A stretch of DNA of 58,443 bases from Bacteroidaceae bacterium (GTDB lineage Bacteria > Bacteroidota > Bacteroidia > Bacteroidales > Bacteroidaceae): the NCBI GenBank assembly GCA_017429525.1, contig JAFROT010000029.1:1-58443 (forward strand). The letters are read 5' to 3'. Position 1 is the stretch's first letter; every line of letters starts with the position of its first letter. Shown here piece after piece: positions 51,178 to 58,443 of the stretch. The translations under genes were made by a program, and so were the position numbers. The notes below the pieces were generated by a model. The model was not told the origin of the DNA. It worked only from the letters and a program-made list of their open reading frames with translations, and did not search any database.

Positions 51178-54100
51178 CTACTTGACGAGAACCTTGCGGC
51201 CACGAGTGATGTAGAGGCCGTTCTTAGCGGGCACGATGACACGGCGGCCACCGAGGTCGTAGATGTTCTCGTTGCCAGCAAAGGTCTTGTCGGCATCGGT
51301 CGTGATGGCACGGATAGCGTCGCTCAGCTGCGTACCGCACGTCAGGACGAGGTCGGCCGTCTCACCCGTAGGCTGGCAGAGGCTGGCACGGATGTAACCG
51401 CTAAGGCCAGGAATCGTAGTGATGCGTTCGGTCGTAGCGGCGACCTTATTATTGCGGATGTATCCGAGGCCCTCCTCCTCGAGGTCGATGCCTCCGATGG
51501 CGCTGACGAGTCCGTTGGCTTCAACCGATGCGAGCGGGTCGACCTCCGTGGGACGCGGGACGAAGAGGTTCTCCGTGGGATGCTCGGCCGTCTCGTCCTC
51601 GAAATCACCGAAGGTCAGGATGAAGGCTTCGCCAGCGGCGATGGCCTCCTTCTCGACGAGTTCCAGAGTGGTCGTGCCGTCATCGTTGACCACGACAGCG
51701 CTAAGGCCGTAGGTGTGGGCGTCGCCTGCGCTAAGCTTGGATAGGCTGCGGTCCTCAGGAATATCGAAGGGCAGCGACATGATGCTGACGGTGTTCATCT
51801 GAACGGGCATCGTGAGCACCTGAGTGTCGAGCACTTCCTTGAGCGTCCAGCAGGAGGCGTTGCCATGCTCCTCGCGCCAACCTACCAGCGGGGCGCCGTT
51901 GCGCTCTTGAGCATGAAGCGGCACGTAGCTGCCGTTGACGTTCAGGCTGTCCTGCGAGAAGAACAGCAGCTCGCCTGCACCGTAGTACTTGATGAGATAA
52001 GGATAGGGCTCCTCGCACTGTACGGGGCGTCCGTCGCCGTCACCGACAATCTTAGTCGGGCCGACGTAGTGACCCGTTGCCATGTTCTGGATAGCTACGA
52101 AGTCCGTACCTTCGATGGGCACGAAACGCCAGAAGGCATTGGCAGCGTCGCCGTAGGTAGCATCGTCGTTCTCAAGGTCGTAGTAGCCGAAGGTGATGGG
52201 GTCGCCGATGGCATAGTCCTTCGTGGCGATAGCCTTGCCCGAGCAGTAGCCGTTGACGATCGTCACCACTTCATTACCCTCTTCATCGTAGGAGATACTC
52301 TCGCTCCACTTGGCTGCGTTGACGATATTGTACCAATGGTTCATCTCAGGCATGCGCACCTTCGATTCGAGGGTGGCCATGGCGTCCGTGAGTTTGACGA
52401 CCTCGGCGTCCATCTGCGGCTGGAGGGTGTGGCCGTAGGCTACCTTCTCAGCAGCATCGGCAGCAGCGGCGAGGGTCGTGATGATGTCCTGCGAAGGCAC
52501 GTAACCGAAGTCAGTGCCGACAGCAGCATGAGCCACCATGTCGCGTGCATCGGCAATCTTGGCGCGGAGCTCGTCGTTGTGGACGTAGGAGCTGTCCAGC
52601 TTGGCCAGAGCCTCCTCGAAGGCCTCGATGTCGCGCGGCCAGATATCATACTTGTCCTTGTCCTGATTCTCGGCAATGAGCTGTGCCAGACGGTCGGCCC
52701 AGAACTTGACATCAGGTACGTAGGCGTACTGAATCTCGGAGGCGTCGACCTCGCGAATCAGTTGGAACTCGGCCAGCGTGAAGAAGCACATGCCCTGCAG
52801 GTCGTGACGGTCCATCGTCCCCGACGTGTTCATCCACGTGTCGTTGACCACCATGCGGATGTAGCGGTGGCCGCCGAAGTCGATGTCCTCCGACGTCCAC
52901 TGGAGCATCGGCTCCCCGGGCAGACCCTCGTTGATATTCATGAGGAAAGTCCAGTCGTCCGACGAACTGAGCACGTTGCTGCCGATCTCGTCGTCGTTGG
53001 TCACGTAGAGGTCGATGTCCTGCGGCATATCGAAATAGTAGCTGTTGCGGCCCACCAGACGCAGCTTGGCAGTGGTGAGGGGCTCGCCCATGTCGACCTG
53101 CAGATGGTGCTTGGCGCCGTAGGTGCCGTCGGGGTTCTGCGCGCCGTCGTCCCAGTCGGTCGAGAAGTGGCTGCCGAAGTCGCCGTCGAGGATGCTGTTG
53201 AACGAGCCTTCGCGGATCTTGGAATTAGCCTGGAACTGCGAGCCGTCGTGGATCAGCTTCGTGATGGTCTCGGTAGCATCGTTGTAGGCCTTCTCAGCCT
53301 CGGGCAGCAAGCTGGCCAGCTGCTGGGCAAGTTTCGTATGGTCGACGTAGAGGTCGTTGACCGCCTTGACAGCCTCTTGGAGGGCATTGACGTCGGGACG
53401 CGTGATCTTGTCCTTACGCGCCAGTTCCTCCTTGATGGCAATCAGTTTGTCGACGGCTTCCTTCATGCCCTCGGCATTGACGTACTGCGAGTGGACCTTG
53501 TCGTAGTCGTAGGAATAGACTTGGAACTCCGACATCGTGAAGTAGTGGATGCCTGTGTTGCTGTTGGTGCGGTGCATGTAGGTGTCGAGCACCTCGAACT
53601 TGAGGTAGCGGTAGGGCGTAGCCGGACGAATCTCGGGCGAGACGTAGGTCATCGTGACGTCCGTGGGGAATCCGCTGGTGGGATGTTCAATCTCAGTCCA
53701 CGTGCTGGGATCGTCCCACGCGCTGATGTCGTTGGAACCGTAGACGATCACGTCCAGCGGGATATCCAGGTACGCCGAGTTGCGGGGCGTGAAGGTCCAG
53801 AAGAAGCGCTCGGCCGCCGTGCCCAGGTCGGCGAACAGGGCGTGGTTGTCGCTGGTCATGGAGTTGGCGGCATTCGTGGACCACTCCGAGTGGAAGAAGT
53901 TGCCCGTGTTGCCGTCGATGAGGTTCTCGAGCGAGCCCTCGTTGTGCTCCAGAGCGTTGGACCATAGCTGCGACACCGAGGGGTCGTTGTCGTTGGAGAC
54001 GGTGGTGATGTACGGCACGTACTCCATCGACGACATCACGGCCTTGTTGGCCTCGAGCATCGCTGCATTGTAGTCGCGCTGGATGCTCGCGTCGTCGCTG

Positions 54101-55500
54101 AGGGCCTTGACACGCTCGAACTCCTCGTCGCTGACGGGATAGATGTACCATACGCTGTTGGGCTCGTCGGCATTACCCCAAGGCACGATATAGCCTTCGG
54201 TACCCGCGCCGCCGTTGTGGCTCTCGGTGTGATACGGGACGTTGTACTTCGTGTTGAAAATCGTGAAGCGTCCGATGGTCCTCGAGGCAATGATCTGCTC
54301 GGTTGTCTGCTCCTCGACCATCGGCACGTGCGAGCTCGTGGCGGCAATATAATCTATATAGGTACCCGTGGACATGCTCTGGATGGAGAAGTTACCATTG
54401 TCGAGCAGGGTGAAGCGCCAGATGGCCGCCATGTCGTCGGGGTCGTAGGTGCCCCAGCGCAGCCACTTGCCGTCGTCGCTCGGACGCATCGCCTTCTCGA
54501 CGCCCTGATTGATGTAGTAGGCATCGTTGGAGCTGATGATGCGGTAATAGCCCGTGCCCAGCTTGATCTGCGAGGCCACGAGGGCCGCGTAGGTGGCGCG
54601 CAGCTGCAGGATCATCTCGTCGACCTCCTCGTTGGTGGGGGCCTGCGAGGGCATGGCGTCAGCAGCCACGATGGCACGCTCAAACACCTCCATGAACGCG
54701 TCGACCTCCTCGGCTCCGTAGAAGCCCGGTGTATCGCCCTTGAACTCGTCCTGGATGCCGTACATCTGCATGCCCAGGTTGTAGAAAGGCTCAAGCGCGA
54801 TGTTCAGGCGCTCCTGCGGGTCGTCCACCAGGCGAGCAGGATAGAGCTGCATCTCGGCCATATTCCAGAAGTACTGGCCGTAGGTGCCCTCCGTGCGGCG
54901 GCTGAACGTGCGGTTGACCACCATGCGGACGTAGCGGTACGCGCCGTCGAAGGTGATCATCGGGCTGGTGTACTCCTGCCCCATCATGTCGCTCGTGCTG
55001 CCATACCGCGAGAACATATCGGTCAAGTGGATAGCCTCGGTCCACGACTTAGCCTCGTCGGGCGTGTTGGTGACGAGGATGGTCACGTCGTCGGGCGTGT
55101 CGTTGTAGGCACTGTTGCGGATCGTCCACGTGAAGAAGATGGCCGTCTGCGGGTCATCGAGTTCAAACTGTATCCAGTGCTTCTCGGCCGGATAGAGGTT
55201 GTTGATGGTCTGCTGGTTACCCTCCTCGTCGGTGATCGTCGAGGTGGGACCGTAGGACGAGTGGAACCACGTGCCCGCATCGCCGTCGATGAGGGCGTCG
55301 AGGCCACCGCCGTCGCTGTAGTGGATAGCGTTGACCGTCATCTGGTCGGCATAGCCAATCAAGGGCGATTCCAGGTCGGGCGCATAGATGTCCTCGACCG
55401 TCTCGCCATCGCCCACCAACGGCGTCGTGGGCGCTGCAGCCTGCACCTGCCAGCCCGCGAGGAGCAGCAGTGCGGCAAGGATGAGTCTCAGTTTCTTCAT
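51178..55500 (-). CDS. Very large secreted protein with three discoidin-like domains
   Basis: 1440 residues with a signal peptide (MKKLRLILAALLLLAGWQVQA). Three F5/8-type C (discoidin) domains are visible at about 45-225, 500-690 and 785-960. Each opens with a DGxxxTxFHS-type turn (LIDGDAGTWFHSSY, LIDGNTGNFFHSEW, ILDGDFGSHFSTDW) and ends with an YRYVRMVVN-like strand. Helical spacers with repeated pattern follow each (VDAFMEVFERAI, MKEAVDKLIAIKEEL, IEAFEEALAKL). Ricin-like regions occur at about 310-450 and 1090-1210. No catalytic domain is recognised, so a glycan-binding or adhesion role is the best guess. The tail IYDLGGRRVIVPAKNGLYI...GRKVLVK matches those of GH30 and the Omp28-like protein. 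Confidence 0.75.
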   Translation of the reverse strand: MKKLRLILAALLLLAGWQVQAAAPTTPLVGDGETVEDIYAPDLESPLIGYADQMTVNAIHYSDGGGLDALIDGDAGTWFHSSYGPTSTITDEEGNQQTINNLYPAEKHWIQFELDDPQTAIFFTWTIRNSAYNDTPDDVTILVTNTPDEAKSWTEAIHLTDMFSRYGSTSDMMGQEYTSPMITFDGAYRYVRMVVNRTFSRRTEGTYGQYFWNMAEMQLYPARLVDDPQERLNIALEPFYNLGMQMYGIQDEFKGDTPGFYGAEEVDAFMEVFERAIVAADAMPSQAPTNEEVDEMILQLRATYAALVASQIKLGTGYYRIISSNDAYYINQGVEKAMRPSDDGKWLRWGTYDPDDMAAIWRFTLLDNGNFSIQSMSTGTYIDYIAATSSHVPMVEEQTTEQIIASRTIGRFTIFNTKYNVPYHTESHNGGAGTEGYIVPWGNADEPNSVWYIYPVSDEEFERVKALSDDASIQRDYNAAMLEANKAVMSSMEYVPYITTVSNDNDPSVSQLWSNALEHNEGSLENLIDGNTGNFFHSEWSTNAANSMTSDNHALFADLGTAAERFFWTFTPRNSAYLDIPLDVIVYGSNDISAWDDPSTWTEIEHPTSGFPTDVTMTYVSPEIRPATPYRYLKFEVLDTYMHRTNSNTGIHYFTMSEFQVYSYDYDKVHSQYVNAEGMKEAVDKLIAIKEELARKDKITRPDVNALQEAVKAVNDLYVDHTKLAQQLASLLPEAEKAYNDATETITKLIHDGSQFQANSKIREGSFNSILDGDFGSHFSTDWDDGAQNPDGTYGAKHHLQVDMGEPLTTAKLRLVGRNSYYFDMPQDIDLYVTNDDEIGSNVLSSSDDWTFLMNINEGLPGEPMLQWTSEDIDFGGHRYIRMVVNDTWMNTSGTMDRHDLQGMCFFTLAEFQLIREVDASEIQYAYVPDVKFWADRLAQLIAENQDKDKYDIWPRDIEAFEEALAKLDSSYVHNDELRAKIADARDMVAHAAVGTDFGYVPSQDIITTLAAAADAAEKVAYGHTLQPQMDAEVVKLTDAMATLESKVRMPEMNHWYNIVNAAKWSESISYDEEGNEVVTIVNGYCSGKAIATKDYAIGDPITFGYYDLENDDATYGDAANAFWRFVPIEGTDFVAIQNMATGHYVGPTKIVGDGDGRPVQCEEPYPYLIKYYGAGELLFFSQDSLNVNGSYVPLHAQERNGAPLVGWREEHGNASCWTLKEVLDTQVLTMPVQMNTVSIMSLPFDIPEDRSLSKLSAGDAHTYGLSAVVVNDDGTTTLELVEKEAIAAGEAFILTFGDFEDETAEHPTENLFVPRPTEVDPLASVEANGLVSAIGGIDLEEEGLGYIRNNKVAATTERITTIPGLSGYIRASLCQPTGETADLVLTCGTQLSDAIRAITTDADKTFAGNENIYDLGGRRVIVPAKNGLYITRGRKVLVK

Positions 55501-55635
55501 AGTGCGTTAGTTGAATGATTAGGTTGAATAGGTTAGTTTTATGTCTTGGTTCGTCTTCATGGCTCAGGCATTAGGCGGTCAACGAGATGAAGTCAATCGC
55601 CTGTCGGAACCCCGCCGAGCGCCGTTTTACCATAG

Positions 55636-55643
55636 CAAAGGTA
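55636..55643 (-). promoter_or_regulatory. -7 box of the discoidin-protein gene
   Basis: TACCTTTG on the minus strand; leader of about 130 nt. The divergent promoter at 55815 and this box are the only recognisable items in the 369-bp gap 55501-55869. Confidence 0.6.
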
Positions 55644-55814
55644 AGGCAGAATCGACTTGTAGCTACAAAGAGGTTGTTAAAAAATTTAAAACGAAAGCAA
55701 ATAAACCTTTTTTGAGTGTCAAACGCCCACTCTTTCAAGCCTATCTCAGCGGCTTAACATCAAATAAGCCGTCACTTTTTTCACCTTTTTTGCTTGCAGT
55801 TCAGAAGAAATATG

Positions 55815-55822
55815 TACCTTTG
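55815..55822 (+). promoter_or_regulatory. -7 box of the nucleotidyltransferase gene
   Basis: TACCTTTG; leader of about 40 nt to the ATG at 55870. Confidence 0.62.
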
Positions 55823-55869
55823 CGGGCAGAAATCCAGAAATCAATCTTTTTAACTAAAACAAAACAGAC

Positions 55870-56781
55870 ATGAAACCAACTCTTTTCCTCCTTGCTGCCG
55901 GCATGGGCAGCCGCTACGGCGGCCTCAAGCAGCTCGACGCACTCGGCCCCAACGGCGAGACCATCATGGACTACTCTATCTACGACGCCATCCAGGCAGG
56001 CTTCGGTAAGATTGTGTGGGTCATCCGTCGCGACTTCGAGGATCAGTTCCGCAACCAGATCCTGAAGAAGTACGAAGGTCAGGTGCCCTGCGAACTCTGC
56101 TTCCAGGCCCTCGACGACCTCCCCGAAGGCTTCAGCGTTCCCGAAGGCCGCGTCAAGCCCTGGGGCACTAACCACGCCGTGCTCATGGGCAAGGACGTCA
56201 TCAAGGAGCCCTTCTGCGTCATCAACTGCGACGACTTCTACAACCGCGACGCCTTCATGACCATCGGCAAGTTCCTCGCCGAGCTGCCCGAAGGCTCCAA
56301 GGGCAAGTACGCCATGGTAGGCTTCCGCGTGGGCAACACGCTCTCTGAGAACGGCAGCGTGGCACGCGGCGTATGCGGCAAGGATGCCGAAGGCAACCTG
56401 ACCGACGTCGTGGAGCGCACCGAGATCGAGCGCATCGACGGCGAGATCTGCTACAAGGAAGACGGCGAATGGAAGCCCGTCGGCGGCGAGAACGTACCCG
56501 TCTCGATGAACATGTGGGGCTTCACGCCCGACTACTTCGCCTACAGCGAGGAGTACTTCAAGGAGTTCCTCTCCGACCCGAAGAACATGGAGAACCTCAA
56601 GGCCGAGTTCTTCATCCCCCTCATGGTCGACAAGCTCATCCGCGAAGGCACTGCCACCGTCAAGGTCCTCGACACCACCTCCAAGTGGTTCGGCGTCACC
56701 TATGCCGCCGACCGTCCCGGCACCGTAGAGCGCATCAAGCAGCTCGTCGACGAGGGCGTCTACCCCTCACCCCTCTTCTGA
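55870..56781 (+). CDS. Sugar-phosphate nucleotidyltransferase family protein
   Basis: 303 residues. The N-terminal FLLAAGMGSRYGGLKQLD is the nucleotide-binding loop of NTP-transferases (GlmU/RfbA/MurU type), with PWGTNHAVLMG and VINCDDFYN as substrate and metal motifs (D in NCDD). GNTLSENGSVARGVC and MNMWGFTPDYF are conserved in the Bacteroidetes subgroup. It should join a nucleoside triphosphate to a sugar 1-phosphate, but the sugar cannot be named. In relatives the gene sits beside a sugar kinase of the aminoglycoside-phosphotransferase type; here it stands alone, with its own promoter and terminator, directly before the rRNA operon. Confidence 0.8.
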   Translation: MKPTLFLLAAGMGSRYGGLKQLDALGPNGETIMDYSIYDAIQAGFGKIVWVIRRDFEDQFRNQILKKYEGQVPCELCFQALDDLPEGFSVPEGRVKPWGTNHAVLMGKDVIKEPFCVINCDDFYNRDAFMTIGKFLAELPEGSKGKYAMVGFRVGNTLSENGSVARGVCGKDAEGNLTDVVERTEIERIDGEICYKEDGEWKPVGGENVPVSMNMWGFTPDYFAYSEEYFKEFLSDPKNMENLKAEFFIPLMVDKLIREGTATVKVLDTTSKWFGVTYAADRPGTVERIKQLVDEGVYPSPLF

Positions 56782-56805
56782 ACCACCTCCCCCCACATCA
56801 ACGAT

Positions 56806-56841
56806 AATCCCCCGTCGCACAATCCTGCAGCGGGGGATTTT
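56806..56841 (+). terminator. Intrinsic terminator after the nucleotidyltransferase
   Basis: AATCCCCCG (56806-56814) pairs with CGGGGGATT (56831-56839), ending in TTTT. Confidence 0.85.
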
Positions 56842-56852
56842 CAGTCTATCCT

Positions 56853-57028
56853 GAACCTCCATACGCGAGCCCCTTCACGACCGCATCTTCAGCCCTTAAC
56901 GACCGCACGTGAAAGCCGTTGCGACCGCTCCTTCAGCCCTTAACGACCGCTCGTGAAAGCCGTTGCGACCGCTCGTGAAGGGCTACACATATAGACGCAT
57001 CGCCCTGCGCGACTATATGTGTGCGTTA
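56853..57028 (+). repeat. 22-bp period tandem array D (8 units)
   Basis: Units start at 56853, 56875, 56897, 56919, 56941, 56963, 56985 and 57007. Units 3 and 5 are nearly identical (AACGACCGCTCGTGAAAGCC), and units 4 and 6 share GCGACCGCTC, so a two-unit (44-bp) higher-order repeat is visible. Unit 1 (CCTCCATACGCGAGCCCC) matches unit 2 of array C. Units 7 and 8 contain CACATATAG and its complement CTATATGTG. Confidence 0.8.
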
Positions 57029-57049
57029 TTCGGTCGCGACCGAATAACG
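57024..57049. repeat. 26-bp perfect palindrome at the end of array D
   Basis: CGTTATTCGGTCG (57024-57036) is followed directly by its exact complement CGACCGAATAACG (57037-57049) with no loop. The inner CGGTCGCGACCG relates to the CGACCG core of the neighbouring array. Confidence 0.8.
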
Positions 57050-57683
57050 AAGTCCTCTATATCAATTCACCGATTCCTCCAGCCAACTTGTCCTGCACGA
57101 CCAAAGCTTTCTTCCTCATTGACCCGTCAACAAACCTCCGTCCTCCAGCCTCCATTTTCCCGTTCCCTATATTCTGCCACGCGCGCACGCGCACGTAAAA
57201 ACTTTTGCGAGCACCTACACTTTAGCACTCTTTTATGCTCATTTGTCTGATTAACAGTGGAATAACATTATGAAAAACGGTGTAGTTTGGGTGTAATTTA
57301 CAGTGCTAAAGTGTAGTTTGTGCCTCAGAATCGCCGAAAATGTCGTCAAAACAAGGCAGATCTCGTCAAAAACCGTTCACGAATCCCTTTCGTAAGATTG
57401 CCGCTTCTTAAAGTGGCCGCTGCCCGACCGATACGTGACATCCGGATCATCTTATTTCTCACTTCTCATTTTCCACTTTTCCCTTTCCTCTCATTCCCCG
57501 TTTCCCCTCTATCAGTTCATCTTATTTTTCACTTTTCATTTTCCACTTTTCACTTCCCGCTCTTTCCACGTTCCCGTGGATATAATTAAAGGTACGCGCG
57601 CGAGGCGGTTGACATAAATCACCCTGTGGAAAAATTTTTGTAAAAAAGTCCTCAAAAGATTTGGCGGTTTGGAAAAGTCGCCG
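57050..57683. other. Gene-free stretch upstream of the rRNA promoter
   Basis: No credible gene. It contains an alternating CACGCGCGCACGCGCACG tract near 57178-57195; a perfect 15-bp inverted repeat CTACACTTTAGCACT (57215-57229) against 57302-57316 with 72 nt between; GTGTAGTTTG twice (near 57279 and 57311); and a pyrimidine-rich 35-bp direct repeat (57447-57481 and 57517-57551, 70 bp apart) similar to the right arms of the inverted-repeat elements elsewhere. Confidence 0.5.
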
Positions 57684-57691
57684 TACCTTTG
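57684..57691 (+). promoter_or_regulatory. -7 box of the rRNA operon
   Basis: TACCTTTG with TTTGG about 20 nt upstream (57660-57664). The start is expected near 57697, giving a leader of about 225 nt to 16S that contains a CCCCTGCGTGGCAGGGG hairpin near 57714-57730. Confidence 0.65.
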
Positions 57692-57923
57692 CACCCGCAA
57701 ACGAGAAAGGGACACCCCTGCGTGGCAGGGGCTGTAGGTCACGCTCTCCGCTTTGCGCCCCTCCGAGGGCTACGATCTTTGAAAGACTGACCAACGAGAC
57801 ATAGTAGTACAGGAAACAATGAACGAACCGTCATTCCTGGAGCCAATACAATGCATGCGGGGTCGAATACTCGGACGATGGGTCCTTACAAGACAAGACA
57901 GTACATTAGTACTAGGATACATT

Positions 57924-58443
57924 ACAATGAAGAGTTTGATCCTGGCTCAGGATGAACGCTAGCTACAGGCTTAACACATGCAAGTCGAGGGGCAGCGGGA
58001 GAGTAGCTTGCTACTCTTGCCGGCGACCGGCGCACGGGTGAGTAACACGTATCCAACCTGCCCATGACCCGGGGATAGCCCTCTGAAAGGAGGATTAATA
58101 CCCGATATGGTTGACCAGGGACATCCCCGGTCAACCAAAGATTCATCGGTCACGGATGGGGATGCGTCTGATTAGCTTGTCGGCGGGGTAACGGCCCACC
58201 GAGGCAACGATCAGTAGGGGTTCTGAGAGGAAGGTCCCCCACATAGGAACTGAGACACGGTCCTAACTCCTACGGGAGGCAGCAGTGAGGAATATTGGTC
58301 AATGGTCGGGAGACTGAACCAGCCAAGTAGCGTGAAGGATGACTGCCCTATGGGTTGTAAACTTCTTTTATGCGGGAATAAAGTGTGCCACGCGTGCCAT
58401 TTTGCATGTACCGCATGAATAAGCATCGGCTAATTCCGTGCCA
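57924..58443 (+). rRNA. rrs: 16S ribosomal RNA, 5' part
   Basis: The universal AGAGTTTGATCCTGGCTCAG starts at 57931, which is E. coli position 8, so the mature 5' end is placed at 57924. ACTCCTACGGGAGGCAGCAG (near 58267-58286) and the following GAATATTGGTCAATGG fit Bacteroidales. V1-V3 sequence (AAGTCGAGGGGCAGCGGGAG and GAATAAGCATCGGCTAATTC) points to Prevotellaceae. The gene continues beyond the right edge. Confidence 0.98.

Noticed and set aside
9157-57028. 22-bp arrays as CRISPR arrays
   Set aside because: There is no constant repeat separated by unique spacers of 30 or so bases; every base of the 22-mer belongs to one drifting unit, and no cas gene is in the window.
57320-57617. Plus-strand ORFs rich in Phe, His and Ser before the rRNA promoter
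   Set aside because: They translate the pyrimidine-rich direct repeat.
57922-58426. Minus-strand ORFs within 16S
   Set aside because: They lie wholly inside the rRNA gene.
1-58443. tRNA genes and insertion sequences
   Set aside because: No T-loop-like GGTTCRA patterns with a matching acceptor stem were noticed in the gaps, and no transposase or integrase-like translation is present; this was by eye only.

Overview
The window is a stretch of a Bacteroidales chromosome, most likely Prevotellaceae. The 520 bases of 16S rRNA at the right end have the Bacteroidales pattern. Gene starts are preceded by the Bacteroidetes -7 box TAnnTTTG (22 exact matches listed here) rather than Shine-Dalgarno sequences. 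The gene content is also typical of the phylum: BspA-type leucine-rich proteins, DUF4290, DUF4827, TamL/TamB and DPP IV. Gene and family names come from reading the translations; no database search was run.

Left end (1-4.7 kb): an accessory-looking stretch. It holds a partial zinc-ribbon protein, a truncated leucine-rich secreted protein behind a decayed ORF, about 1.1 kb of repeat-rich DNA, a near-leaderless gene for a conserved Bacteroidetes DNA-binding-like protein, and a two-gene operon (secreted leucine-rich protein plus membrane Ser/Thr kinase) that converges on it with a 25-bp overlap.

4.8-15.7 kb: the ribosomal/translation block rplM-rpsI-rpsB-tsf (minus strand) with a structured leader, a divergent DUF4827 lipoprotein, a secreted GH30 hydrolase, an EF-G paralogue lacking the catalytic histidine, and hemW divergent from it.

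15.7-31.6 kb: a blaI/blaR1-TonB pair, a lipoprotein gene overlapping a 55-codon orphan antitoxin-like gene, a double thioredoxin-fold (Omp28-like) secreted protein, DPP IV, glutamate dehydrogenase, the yicC-gmk-nadD operon, and a GH92 alpha-mannosidase fused to a zinc peptidase domain.

31.7-40.3 kb: the housekeeping operon tsaB-DUF4290-murA-rimM-dxr-rseP (tRNA t6A, peptidoglycan, ribosome maturation, isoprenoid precursors, envelope protease), a small lipoprotein, and the CCA-adding enzyme. 40.7-55.5 kb: a cyclophilin lipoprotein, the envelope pair tamB-tamL, a Ser-type sulfatase, and a very large secreted protein with three discoidin-like domains. 55.8 kb to the end: a sugar-nucleotidyltransferase gene, then about 0.9 kb of repeats and palindromes, the rRNA promoter and the start of 16S.

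The most unusual signal is not a gene. Several intergenic stretches contain tandem arrays of an exact 22-bp period whose units diverge strongly in sequence but keep CpG-like steps eight bases apart (at 1560, 9157, 22015, 40421 and 56853). Three of them lie between convergent genes. A second class of repeat (purine-rich arm, TTAC...GTAA centre, pyrimidine arm) sits in other gaps. Repeat-like DNA has also been inserted in frame into tamB, cca and the cyclophilin gene.
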